A DNA stretch of 64,000 nt, from NCBI RefSeq assembly GCF_030077875.1, contig NZ_JASEJT010000010.1, positions 1 to 64,000 on the forward strand, written 5' to 3'. The DNA is from Mycoplasma phocimorsus. GTDB taxonomy: Bacteria; Bacillota_I; Bacilli_A; Mycoplasmatales; Metamycoplasmataceae. Each line of letters opens with the position of its first letter. The first letter of the stretch is position 1. Below are positions 23,884 to 34,853 of this stretch, in pieces. The notes beneath the pieces were generated by a model. The model was not told where the DNA came from. It worked only from the letters and a program-made list of their open reading frames with translations, and made no database searches. The position numbers and the translations under genes are program-made.

Positions 23884-26619
23884 ATGAGAAAGAAAATTTT
23901 ATTACCTATTTTAAGTATTTCATTAACAGCAGTTTCAACTATTGCTATTTCTTGCGTAAAACAAGAAGAAAAAAGTTATGATATTAAATTAAGTAATTTT
24001 AAATTTAAAACATTAGAAGGCGATATTGTAGATCCTTCAAAAATAGATATTAAAAAAGTTATTAAAGAAAATATAGAATTTGAAAAAAATGGCGAAGATG
24101 CAAATAAATTTGAATTTAGCATTACTAAAGTAAAGCCAAATTTTAATAAAAAAGAGTTAGAATTAATTATTGAAGTTAAAGACAAAGAAACAAAAGAAAC
24201 AATTGGTTTAATTCATAAAAATGTTTTAGGTTTTAAAGGTACAAAAACTAATATTGAATTTGATAATTTTAAATTTAAAAATAAATATGGCATGATGCTA
24301 GAAGCTGCCGATGTTTATGCAAAAGATATCAGTGCTCTTGATGTTGTTTATGAGGCTTCAGGTGAAAACTTAAAATATTATAATCATAACGTAAGTAATG
24401 TTAAAGTTGAAAATGGTAATTTAAAAATTTATATTGACATTTTTCCCAAAGATTCAAATAATTCTATTGAAACAATTATTAAAACATTGACAGGATTTAA
24501 AAAAGATGAATCATCTATTATTGTGCCTGAAGTAAATAATGAAACTAGCGACATTGATACATATTTAAACGCAAGTCAAAGTGAAAGATTTGAAATTGAT
24601 AATAAAGATTATTATCAACAAATTCTCAAAAGAATTAATTCACAAATTGAATCATATCGCCCTGAAGTGAAACGTAATTCAGAATTAATTGAAAAATTTG
24701 ATGAACAAGCCAAAAAGCTTGATATTGATTCATATAATCATTTACTTGCCAAAAATTTTACTCTTCCTGTATTAGAAGACGGTGTTAAAAAACTACAAAT
24801 TTTTGAAGGAGAAAGATTACAAGGGCCATCAAAAACAGACGCTTTTGGAGTACATAATAAATATCTTATTGGCGGTTTAGCTAGAAATCTTATTAATGAA
24901 AAATATAAAGATATTGCTCTTCAAACTTTCGCAATTAACTTTACAAATAAAGTTCCAAGAACATTAAATGAAAGAATAATGGATATTGAATACGCTTTTA
25001 ATGAAACATTTAAAAGAATAAAATACAAAAATGAAGAATCAAATGAATCAGATAAAAAAGATGTTGTTGTTTGAATGAATAATACATTTGCTAGAATGAA
25101 CATTTTCCTCGATTTAACAAAAAAATATCAACCTTCTCAATTAACAAAAGCTAAAGAAATTGTAAAAGAATATCAAGATAAATTAAAACAATTAGATCAA
25201 TATAATTTCTTTGCTTCACATACATTTAATGGTGAAAAGTTTGATGAGAATTCAAACTTATCACTTTATAAAAAAGAAGACTATATTTCATATGAGCCTG
25301 ATAATTATGTATTAAAAAATACAGCAGGAACAATGTGAATTTTAGATGCTAAAGTTGAAGAAAACGGGAAATATCCAACTAAATTCTTTTTTGGAACAAA
25401 TGTTCATGTTGCAGATGCTTTTGGTGAAAATACTATTTCAATTGCTATTAGCAGACCAAATGAAAGCATTGTTATTAAACAAGAACTTAAACCTAATGAA
25501 AATGATCCGCGTTTCGATACCTTTACTTTCCCAATTAGAAAACAAGGAACATTAAAACAAAAAGCTTCAGAAAGTTTATTATCTGCCGGAGAATTGTTTA
25601 AAAATATTTTTATGGCTAAAGACTTTTTAAAAGCAAAACCAGCGGATTATTTAGTTAAATCTCAAGCTAAAAAATATCAAGATACTGAAGATTTTGCTGA
25701 TTTCGCAATTATGGAAATGGACTTTAGCAAAATTAAAGATTTTGAACAAATAGGAATGTATGCAAACAATGATATTGAATCAGTTATATCAATTAAAAAT
25801 CGCGAAAAATATAATCAAGCTGAATCATTTGCAAAATTATTTACAAATGAATATGCTTCAGAAAAAAATAAAGATAAAAGAATTAAATTATTAAAAGAAA
25901 GTTATTTAAAAAACTATGAAAAAATTGATTCGCCTTTAGCCGGCAATATTGCTTCTAATATTGATTCATTATATCTTTTAGGTTATCCTTCAACTCAGTT
26001 TGATTATTATTTGAGTATGGGCGATAAAAAATACACTAATTATAAATATATAGCTAATAGTCAATATAAACAATCGCTTTGAATTAATGCTAGTTCAAAT
26101 TTTGATAATAGTCAAAATATTAACCATGAACGCGGCAATCGTCTTTCATATCAAATAGGACTTAGAAATTTCAAAAGCAAACCTGGTATAGTCGACGCTT
26201 TCCTTTCTGTTCCAAATAAAAATGCTGATGCATTTTATCAAGCGCCAGATGGTAAAAAATTTATTAATATGGGACTTGAATATGCACCAAGATTTTATTC
26301 TCCAGGTGGCGGAGCTAGTGGTAGTTCAATGAGAAATCAAGATAATGAAATTATTGGAGCATATCATCTTAAATATGGTAATTTCGGCGAAATAGGAACT
26401 GGTTTAACAATCGCGCTTAGAAGCGAAGGTTTTAATTATCAAGGCTTATTTGGAGATTATAATTTACCTCAATATGACTTAATATATGGAAAAGGAAAGG
26501 AACAAAAAAATTCATATAGAGAACAATTAGGTAAAATATATCCTGATATAAAAACATTCTTATTACCTCACGGAACAAAAGAAGAAGGAATACCAGATGA
26601 ATTCAAGTTTAAAAATTAA
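23884..26619 (+). CDS. MIP-type (DUF31) immunoglobulin protease lipoprotein, copy 3 (ATPase-linked)
   Basis: This 911-aa protease lipoprotein has Cys24 in lipobox AISC and two beta-rich N-terminal modules (each with FKFK). The protease domain carries His508 in GTNVHVAD, Asp606 in FADFAIM and Ser812 in GGGASGSS. Unlike copies 1 and 2 it has no MIB immediately upstream. Its last 23 bases contain the start of the ATPase membrane-protein gene, so the protease is translationally tied to the F1-like ATPase operon. The start follows AAAGGAGAATAAC, the strongest ribosome-binding site of the three. It may be the ancestral copy of the locus, with the others added by duplication; that is inference. Confidence 0.92.
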
Positions 26620-28012
26620 TTATAAAAAAAATCAAATTAAAATTGTAACTATCACTTCATTATTATTTCTTTTTATTGGAGTTATAATAACTTTATTCTC
26701 AACTCCAATAAGTTTAACATTGAATAAACAACTATTTGATTTATCTAATGATGCAAATATTGAATTTAATATTAGGATTTTATTTAGATTTGTATTAGTT
26801 TCATATATTTTTGTTGCATCCATTTATAAAGTAATTTATTCAATAACTGCCGAAAGAGAGTATTCCAAGAAACTGATGCCTATTTATTGGTTATACCTAC
26901 TTTTAGGTATAATAGCAATATCTTTGTTATTTATTCATCCTCGTTATATTAGTGATATTAATAATATTTATATTTCATTATTATTAGTTCCTTATATGTT
27001 ATTAAAATCTACCCATATTTTTTTACATTATTTTTTAAGAAGAAATAATAAAGCGGGTAGAATTTCAGCTATTTGATACATTATTAGTATTTTTACAAAT
27101 ATTTCAATTTTATTAGCCTGAATAATACTTTCAATGATATTTGTTCAAGGTATTAAACCGCAACAAAATTGAATCAATAGTGATTATTATACAGAAATTA
27201 GAAAGTTTTTTCATCAAAGAGAAAGTGCACAATTAACCGATTCACTTTATAGTTTTATACCAATCTTATTAGTATTTTTATCACTTTCAATTTTGGTAGT
27301 TTTTTCAAATATTGTATTTTTAAATGATTATTTTAAAAACATTAAAACGCAGGATAACAAATTAATTATTGCGGGGATATTTTCAATTTTATTTGCTTTA
27401 ATTGTTTGAGGTATTTATATAACAATTTTAAAAACAATTAATTATCAAATCTTTTTTCAAGATGAAATCAAAGATTTTATTATTTGAATTAGTGTTAATG
27501 CAGCTTTAAATTTTATAATTATTACAACATTATTAATTTTAATTCATCATCGTTTTTGATTTAAAATTCAAGCGCTTTTTAAAGAAATTATTCTTTTTAC
27601 TTTAGCTGTAGTTCAATGATCTTTATTAGTTTTATTTATTTTGCAAAATTCTAATAATACATTGATTAAAATTAACTTTCTTATAACCTTCATTTCAAGC
27701 ATTGTACTGTTCGCTATTTTACTTAGCAATATGTATCTTGAAAGCCAAAAAAGTGATTTTACTCAACGTTTTGTACTAATTTTATTAGTTATTATGGGAT
27801 TAGTATTTTGATTGAATTACTTTTTACAATCAAATTCAAATGAAAATTTGAACATTGCATTTTATCCATTTTGAACAAATCAACTAATATTAATAATATT
27901 TAGTTTAGTTTGTTTATTATTTTTAATTGTAAAAGTTATATTTACAATTCATTTAGCTTTAACAAGCCGAATTATTAGAAGAAAGGAAATAAAAAATGAA
28001 GAAAAAAGATAA
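26597..28012 (+). CDS. Polytopic membrane protein of the F1-like X0 ATPase
   Basis: This 471-aa protein has about 12 predicted transmembrane segments (for example about 16-37, 60-82, 160-182, 215-238, 325-345, 425-450) with short charged loops. By position it is the membrane (X0) part of the Mollicute 'type 3' F1-like ATPase, standing where a true F-ATPase has a/b/c subunits, to which it bears no visible likeness. The ATG at 26597 lies inside the end of MIP3 and has AAGGAA upstream. The gene overlaps the following one by 17 bases. What it transports or transduces is unknown. Confidence 0.75.
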
Positions 28013-28490
28013 TGTGCAATATTTTGATTTATTCAAACAATATGATGAATTAAAAACTAGTGATAAATTGATTGATAATAATAAATTAATTAGCACAACA
28101 CTTCTTAATGCTAATTTAGGTTATCAATCTGAACAATATAAAGAATTTCTTGCTAATTTTGAGTTAGCAAGAAACAATCGTTGATATATCAAATTTGATA
28201 AATTTGTTATTGGGTTTGCTCAAAATTTACGTTTTGGTTCATTAGCATTATTACCAGTATTAATTGATCAAGATGATTCTTCAGTTGAAACATTAAACTT
28301 ATGTTCAAATTTAAATAATCAATTTTTAACTACATTTAATGAAATAATTAATCAATTACTTGAAACAGATGTTGCTGTTGAAGTTGTTGAAGGAATAATT
28401 TTATTTAATTCTGAAGTTTCTAATGAAATTAAACTTTTTTTCTCAAAAGAGTGAATTTCATATTTAAGGATTGAAAATGGAACTAGGTAA
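27996..28490 (+). CDS. Small soluble protein of the F1-like ATPase operon
   Basis: This 164-aa protein has no signal or TM segment, so it is cytoplasmic. It sits between the membrane subunit and the gamma-like subunit and overlaps both neighbours (17 and 14 bases), so it is very likely a complex component. The acidic N-terminus and the C-terminal block VVEGIILFNSEVSNEIKLFF are the main features. Its position and cytoplasmic nature would suit a peripheral stalk or connector role, but I see no firm match to F1 delta. The start follows AGAAAGGAAATAAAAA. Confidence 0.7.
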
Positions 28491-29340
28491 AATTGAAAAG
28501 AAATATAAAAATATTCAGCATATTTCTAAAAAAGTTCAAAATGATAAGAATATTTTAACCATTAGTATTATGAAAAAATCTAACATTATTAATAATAGTG
28601 TCGAGTTAGCAAGAAACTCTCAATATATTCTTGAGTTTTTAAAGGAAAAATATAATATTGATGGTTATTTAAAACCACGTAAAATACCTTTTTTTAAAGG
28701 TAATAGCAAGGAATTATGAATTTATGTAACTGAAGAAAAAACAAAATTAACTAATCCACATGAAAGATATGAAAAATTAATACTCAAATCTAGAAAGAAA
28801 ACTCGAGTAGATTTTATTACTGTTGGTGAGGCAGCTTTTAAATTTTGCAAAAAGAATCGGTTTAACATTATTAAAAAGTTTGAAGGTAAAGAAACTGACA
28901 AAATTAGAGAAGAAGTAGCTAAATTTATAACTAAAGTTTCAGAAGTAGAAAATTACAAATCAATTAAATTTATTATTAATTCCAATAAAAATCTTCATGG
29001 TTACTTTACCTTATTTCCTTTTGAAAATTCTAATATTAATTTGTTATATCGTAATTCAACTAAACAACATTTAGAAAATGATATTAAAAAGTATCAAATC
29101 ATTCCTGAAGTTAATGTTTTTATTAAATCATTAACAAGAATATATTTGTTTTATTCAATTTGTTCTTTAATGCTTGAATCTAACTTATATAATGCAAAAG
29201 TTAGCTTAGTAGCACTAAATAAAACAATTAAAACAATTGATGAAATGATGTTAAAACTTAAAAGAAAAATTTCAAGAGTTAGAAGAGAACTTGAACTTGA
29301 AGAATTAATTATGCTTACTAATAAGACACAGGAGGAATAA
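28477..29340 (+). CDS. F1 gamma-like central stalk subunit
   Basis: The 287-aa length equals that of F1 gamma. The N-terminal helix (GKIEKKYKNIQHISKKVQ, then a Lys-rich ISIMKKSNI) parallels gamma's LKEIKxRIxSxxxTxKIT opening. The C-terminal helix has ES.LYNAKVSLVALNKTI (about 228-244) followed by LKRKISRVRRELELEELIML, mirroring gamma's SE..ARM.AM..A...YN..RQA.IT.EI.EI. A rotating shaft inside the alpha/beta hexamer is therefore likely. I chose the ATG at 28477, after AAGGATTG, overlapping the upstream stop. The assignment is by pattern and position. Confidence 0.7.
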
Positions 29341-29768
29341 TGGAAATAGCAATTTACTATTCAGATGATGTGAAAAAATTCTATAATTCTACTTTGTCTT
29401 ATTTTGATAACGATATAGAAAAATGAGTAGAAATTAAAAAGCTTACAATTGGTGGATTTGAAGATATTATTTTTCAAATAAAATCTTCAAATGAAACTTT
29501 ATATACTTTTCTTTCACAAGCACAACTAATTTGTGAAGAAAAACATTTAACATTAAGAGGAACTTCAAAGATTAATCTTTTTATAAAAGCAGAAACTAAA
29601 ATTAAACAAAAAGAATCTCATTATATTAAAAGAATTAATCAAATAAATATTCTTAAAAGAGTTGATTTTCGTCTTGAAGATGCAATTGAAGAAGAGGAAA
29701 TAATTTCTAAAGCTTATCGTCAAGAAATTATTAATAAGTTAAATCTTATTGAGGTGGAATATGAGTAA
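29340..29768 (+). CDS. F1 epsilon-like subunit
   Basis: This 142-aa protein has an N-terminal part rich in short beta-strand-like stretches (KLTIGGFEDIIFQIKS, HLTLRGTSKINLFIKAE) and two C-terminal charged helices, the layout of F1 epsilon (usual length about 135). It follows the gamma-like gene with a TAATG overlap and a strong AGGAGG site, as expected for a stalk partner. The canonical epsilon signature is not obvious, so this rests on length, layout and neighbourhood. Its last 8 bases overlap the next start. Confidence 0.5.
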
Positions 29769-31914
29769 GATTTGAAAATTATTAATGCCATTAACAATAG
29801 CTTGTCTTCCTCTTGCTCTTGTTTCGGCTGAAAACGAACCGAAAAAAGAATTAACTGAAGAAGAGAAAAAGAAATTAGAAGAAGAAAAAGCTGCAGAAGA
29901 AAAAAAGAATAATCCTGAAGAATATACAAAACTTTTTAATAGCAAGGGTAAGGACTTTCTTAAATCTATTTTTAATGAATTTGTCAAAAAACTTGATGAA
30001 AAGATTATTGATGGCAAGAAAGCATATGACAATGCTGAAAAAGAAAAAGATTTTGAAAAAATTAAGGATGCTGCTTCTGAAATTCTTGTATTTGAAAAAT
30101 ATAAAGAATATTTTACAAAAAAAGATGATGACGAATATGTTTTAAAAGATGAATTTATTAATAATCCTGAGAAGTATGGAATTAGTTTAACTTTTTTAAA
30201 AGCAATTACTACTGCCAAAAAGTTAACATCGGCTAAAATTAAATTTGATGGTCGCGATTTTGTTGATATTGTTACTTCACAAGATAATAACTATGACAAA
30301 ATCTTAAATATAGGTGGAAAAATTGATGATGAAAAAGAAATTGTTAATCCACTAACATATAAAAAAGTTGATGAAAAAATTGCAAAATATTTTTCTGCTT
30401 TAAAATCAAAGTTTGAAAAAATTTTTTTACCTGATGAAATACCAAAAGTTAAATTAAGATTGGAAATTAAACATGAAAAAGTTGAATTTGTTCCAATTAT
30501 TGATGAAAAATTTGATGGCGATTGAGATAAATTTCTTAAGAAAATTTTCCAAAATGAATTTATTAAATTTGATTTAGAAAATAATAAAGTTAAAGACGAA
30601 GAAAAAGAGAAAGAAAAAGAAAAGCCTCAGCCGCAACCAAAACCGCAACCAAAACCAAAACCAGCACCACCAGATCAACCTAAACCTGCACCACCAGCAA
30701 AACCTAAACCTAGTGATCAAGAACGTGATTTTCCAAAAGAAAGCAGTCCGCAAGTACCGCATGATCCTCAAGCAGAAATTCTTAAAATTCCTGATTTAAT
30801 TCCTTATTTTGAAAATATAGATTCAAGAAACTTTCTTGATGCTAATCACTTTTTACAATTAATAGATCCTAAAAAACCAATATTTTTTAATCCTGTTAAT
30901 ACACGATATTCATATAGTTTAAATTCAATTACTGGTAGTGGCAATAAAATTAGTGTTGAAGGCACAATTACCGATTTACTTGAAGCAGATCGAGGAAAAA
31001 AAATTTCAAGAACTTTTAAAACAAATGTTTCATTAGATGAGTATCGTTATAAACAAATTGATTTGGCAATTGAAAAGAATAAATATTTTCAAGAAAAAAT
31101 GAAAGAGTTTTATGATGCTCTTAAAGTTGGGGAACATCTTGATTATGAAAAGTTGACTTTACCAGAACAAAAAAGCACACTAAGAAAAATAATTGAAAGA
31201 GGAGTTTTATTTCTTCTTAATGAAAATGAAAGCAAAATGCAATTCTTTTTAAAAGAAGATTATTCTGTCAAGCAAGCTTTTGATCATTTTATTAAATATT
31301 TAGTAAGCTTAAAAATTGAAGGAGATGAGCTTGAGGCTAATCTTAATTTACTTCAAGCTCTAGCTGCCCAAAATGATCGTATGTTTAAATTAACGATTTT
31401 TGAAAATATTTATAAAAATGAAGATGCTGTTATTAAAATTAATCGTATTTATGATAAGTTAAATCTAGAAAAAGAACAAGTTAATGAGTTTAATCGTAAT
31501 ACATTTTTAAGTTTTAAACAATTAAACAGAATAATGAAATCTGATATTGTTGATTACACATCTTGATACGATAAATATGTTAGAGCAACAGCAATTGCGC
31601 TGAACAATGCTTCAAAATTATGGCAATTAGGTAAAAATTTTGCTAAAACTGATTTAGAAAAAGATGGCGATATTTTTAGAAATATTCAAAAAGAAATTAA
31701 AGATATTAATAAGGCAATAAAAAGAGAACAAGATACATCATTAATCATTATTTTTAGTGTTTTCATATTCTTAAGCTTAATTATGATGTTATTAGGATTT
31801 ATCATGATAAGCAAAAACAACAAAACAAGAAATAAATTAATTATTATCTTATTAACATTAGGTAGCTTCATATTAGCAGCTGGCATTGTTGGATTATTAT
31901 TAATTTTAATATAA
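29761..31914 (+). CDS. Secreted/membrane protein of the F1-like ATPase operon
   Basis: This 717-aa protein has an N-terminal signal or anchor (about 5-23, LLMPLTIACLPLALVSA) with no lipobox position, a Lys/Glu-rich helical first half, and a Pro/Lys hinge at about 290-320 (repeats of QPKP and PAPP). A mixed helical domain follows, and two C-terminal TM helices (about 658-682 and 693-717) end right at the last residue. If the signal is cleaved, the bulk lies outside and the TM pair anchors it, an arrangement suited to relaying force or movement from the X0 motor to MIB/MIP on the surface. That role is inference. The start is the ATG at 29761 behind GAGGTGG, with TGA (Trp) five codons in. Confidence 0.7.
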
Positions 31915-31924
31915 AGGAGAAAAG

Positions 31925-33466
31925 ATGAAACAACCTATTATTAAAACAATTCATGATTATATTGTTTCCGTTGAAGGTAAATTTGATTATAAACAAAATC
32001 AAATTTTTACAACAAAAGATCAAAATGTCAGAATGTTTGTTTTATCAGCAAGTAAAGACCAAGCTAATTTAATAATTAGTGATAAAAATTATCCATTAGT
32101 TTTAGGTGATGAAATTTATGAAACTAAAGATTCTCTTGAAGTAGAAACCTCAAGAAGCATGTTTGGAAAAATTGTTGATATTTATGGAAAAACAATTTTT
32201 CCAGTTGACCAAAATCAAGAAGAAAGTGATATTTTTCCACATAAACATAATGCTTTTGGTGTAGCTCACCAATTGCTTAGTGTTCAGGAATTAGATCAAC
32301 AATTATTTACTGGAATTAATATTATCGATTTAATGATTCCGATTGGTAAGGGTCAACGTGAACTTATTATTGGTGATCGTAAAACTGGTAAAACACATAT
32401 TGCTTTAAATGCCGTTATTAATCAAGCTAAACTAAATACAAAATGTATTTATGTGGCAATAGGGCTTAAAAAAGAAGATTTAATGAATATTTACAATCGC
32501 CTTAAAGAACATGATGTTCTTGATAATGTTATTATTTTATTTGCTGATTCTTCAAATGCATATGAACAATATCTATCTCCTTATATCGGAATGGCTCATG
32601 CTGAAAACATTTCATATGAAGATGATGTTTTAATCATTTTTGATGATTTAACTAAACACGCTAATATTGTAAGAGAAATGTCACTGCTTTTAGATAAACC
32701 TGTAGGAAGAGAAGCAATGCCTTCAGAATTATTTTTCTTACATTCTTCTTTACTTGAACGTTCTGGTAATTTTGTTAATCGAAAAACAATTTCGGCTTTA
32801 CCAATTATTTCAATTGTTGATAATGATTTAACAAGTTTAATAGCTTCAAATGTTATTTCTATTACTGATGGTCAAATTGTAACTTCTTCAGATTTATTCT
32901 TAAAAAATAAGTTGCCAGCTATTGATATTAATCTTTCAGTTTCAAGAACAGGTTCTTCAGTTCAAAATTCAATTGTAAGAAAAATAGCAAAAGATATTGT
33001 TAAGTGATTTTATGCCTATAAAAATCAACTTAAATTAGCATCAATGGATTATGAACTAAATAAAGAAGCCGCTCGAAAGATAGGGCGTGGTAAACAGATT
33101 GACAAGTTATTAGAACAAAGAGGAATTAGCATTTACTCTCAAAATCAACTTATTCTTGGTTCACAAATTATTATTTGAGACTTACTTCTTGAAATCGACG
33201 ATAAAAGAAAAGCTTTTGAATTTATTCAAGAATTCATTACTAAAGATCAAAAAGCAGCCTCAATATTCCAAAATATCATTAATAATATTGAATTTGATCG
33301 TCAAATAGCCAAAAACTATTTTAAATATGCTATTTATAAATTTTCTTCTACTTATAATCTTAATTGAAATATTGAAGTAGAAAATTCATATATCATTAAT
33401 AATGAAAAAGAATTATTTAATGAAATTAAAAACAATATAGGAGTTGATAATGGCGAAAATAACTAA
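31925..33466 (+). CDS. F1-like ATPase alpha-type subunit
   Basis: This 513-aa protein is clearly related to F1 alpha. It has an N-terminal barrel, Walker A GDRKTGKT at 150-157 (alpha subunits carry GDRQTGKT), Walker B VLIIFDDLTKHA, the block LLLDKPVGREAMPSELFF..HSSLLER, and SVSRTGSSVQN, which contains the alpha 'arginine finger' that completes the catalytic site on the neighbouring beta. The C-terminal helical domain is more divergent (LNKEAARKIGRGKQIDKLL). It is not the housekeeping AtpA, because no delta, b, c or a genes surround it. The ATG follows AAAGGAGAAAAG, and the gene overlaps the beta-type gene by 17 bases. Confidence 0.9.
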
Positions 33467-34853
33467 ACTATGAACAGATACTGTTCAAGTAGAATTTGCT
33501 AAAGGTTCTACTCCTAAACTTAATAGTATTTTAACTCTTCATAATGGTAAAACATATCTTTTGACTAAAAGAATTATTGATGATGAGAATGCTAAGGCTG
33601 TTATTATTTATAAAGATGCTAATATCGCTATTGGCGATGAAGTAGTTGACACTAAAAGCTCATTTCAAGTACCAGTAGGTCAAAATATTAAAGGTAATAT
33701 TTTTTCATTTGATGGTAAACCAATGATTAAAACAAGTAAAAAAATTCAATATATTGAAATGAATTCAAATACTGATAATAATAAATTAGATATTTCTTCA
33801 CCGATTATTCTCGAAACAGGAATTAAGGTTATTGATTTCTTTTCACCAATTGTTAAAGGAAATAAGCTTGGAATTTTTGGTGGAGCTGGTGTTGGAAAAA
33901 CAGTTTTAATGAAAGAAATTATTTTTAATGTTAATAGAAATAATAAAAATACTGGGAATATTTTTATCGGTTCTGGAGAAAGAAGTAGAGAAGGAGTTGA
34001 GTTATACAATGAATTAGTTAAATCTAATTTAATGAACAACTCAACACTATTTATTTCGAAAATGAATGAATCACCTGGTGCTAGGATGTCAATTGTACCT
34101 ATTGGTGTAACAGCAGCTGAATATGCACGTGACGTTAATAAAGAAGATGTTCTTTTATTTGTGGATAATATGTATAGATTTATTCAGGCTGAAAATGAAG
34201 TAAGTGCTTCTTTAGGTAAAAAACCTTCTATTGGGGGATATCAAGCAACACTTGATACTGATATTGCAAATATTGAAGAGCGTTTATATAGAAATAATAA
34301 TGGCTCAATTACTTCGTTTCAGACAATGTTTCTACCTATGGATGATTTAAGTGATCCGAGTGCTGTTTCAATTTTTAATCACTTAGATGGAAATATCGTA
34401 CTTTCAAGAGCAATAGCTGCTAAAAATATTTTTCCAGCTATTGATCCAATGGAATCAAATACTAACTCGTTAAAAGTAGATTTAGTTGGACAAAAACATT
34501 TTGACGCTGTTGCTAAAGCAAAAGCCATTATAAATAAATATCGTGATTTAGAAGATGTTATTATGATTTTAGGATTTGCTGAACTTGATGATGATAATAA
34601 AAGAATTGTTAAAATTGCTTTACAACTTGAAAACTTTTTTACCCAAAATTTCTTTACAACAGAACATTTTACAAATAGTCCTGGTGTATATGTAAAAATG
34701 GAAGATACAGTTAATTCTGTCATTAAAATTTTAAATGGTGAATATATAGAACAAACTCCCGATATTTTTAGTTATATAGCTGATGTTTCATCCTTAAAAA
34801 CTGATGCTGAATTAAAAGAAGAAGAAAAGGAAGTTGAAGATGAAAAAAAATAA
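33450..34853 (+). CDS. F1-like ATPase beta-type subunit
   Basis: This 467-aa protein has Walker A GGAGVGKT at 144-151, GERSREG with the catalytic Glu (beta: GERTREG), Walker B VLLFVDNMYRFIQAE, the loop EERLYRNNNGSITSFQ, and MDDLSDPSA. ATP hydrolysis should be intact. The beta 'DELSEED' lever is weakened to FAELDDDNKR, which may alter coupling to the gamma-like shaft. The C-terminus ends in an acidic Lys/Glu tail. The ATG lies inside the alpha-type gene behind TAGGAG; a TGA Trp at residue 8 lies close to the start. The last 14 bases hold the next start. Confidence 0.9.

Noticed and set aside
8171-26619. Insertion sequences or transposase remnants as the cause of the MIB/MIP expansion
   Set aside because: I found no transposase-like frame or terminal inverted repeats around the copies; tandem duplication by recombination is enough to explain them.
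29739-30218. Minus-strand open frame within the ATPase-operon 717-aa gene
   Set aside because: It is a shadow of Lys/Glu-rich codons read in reverse (Ser/Phe/Leu-rich product) without start signals.
31925-34853. Housekeeping F-ATPase alpha/beta genes
   Set aside because: The neighbours are not a, c, b and delta genes, key lever residues differ, and the context with MIP and a 12-TM protein fits the separate type 3 F1-like ATPase.
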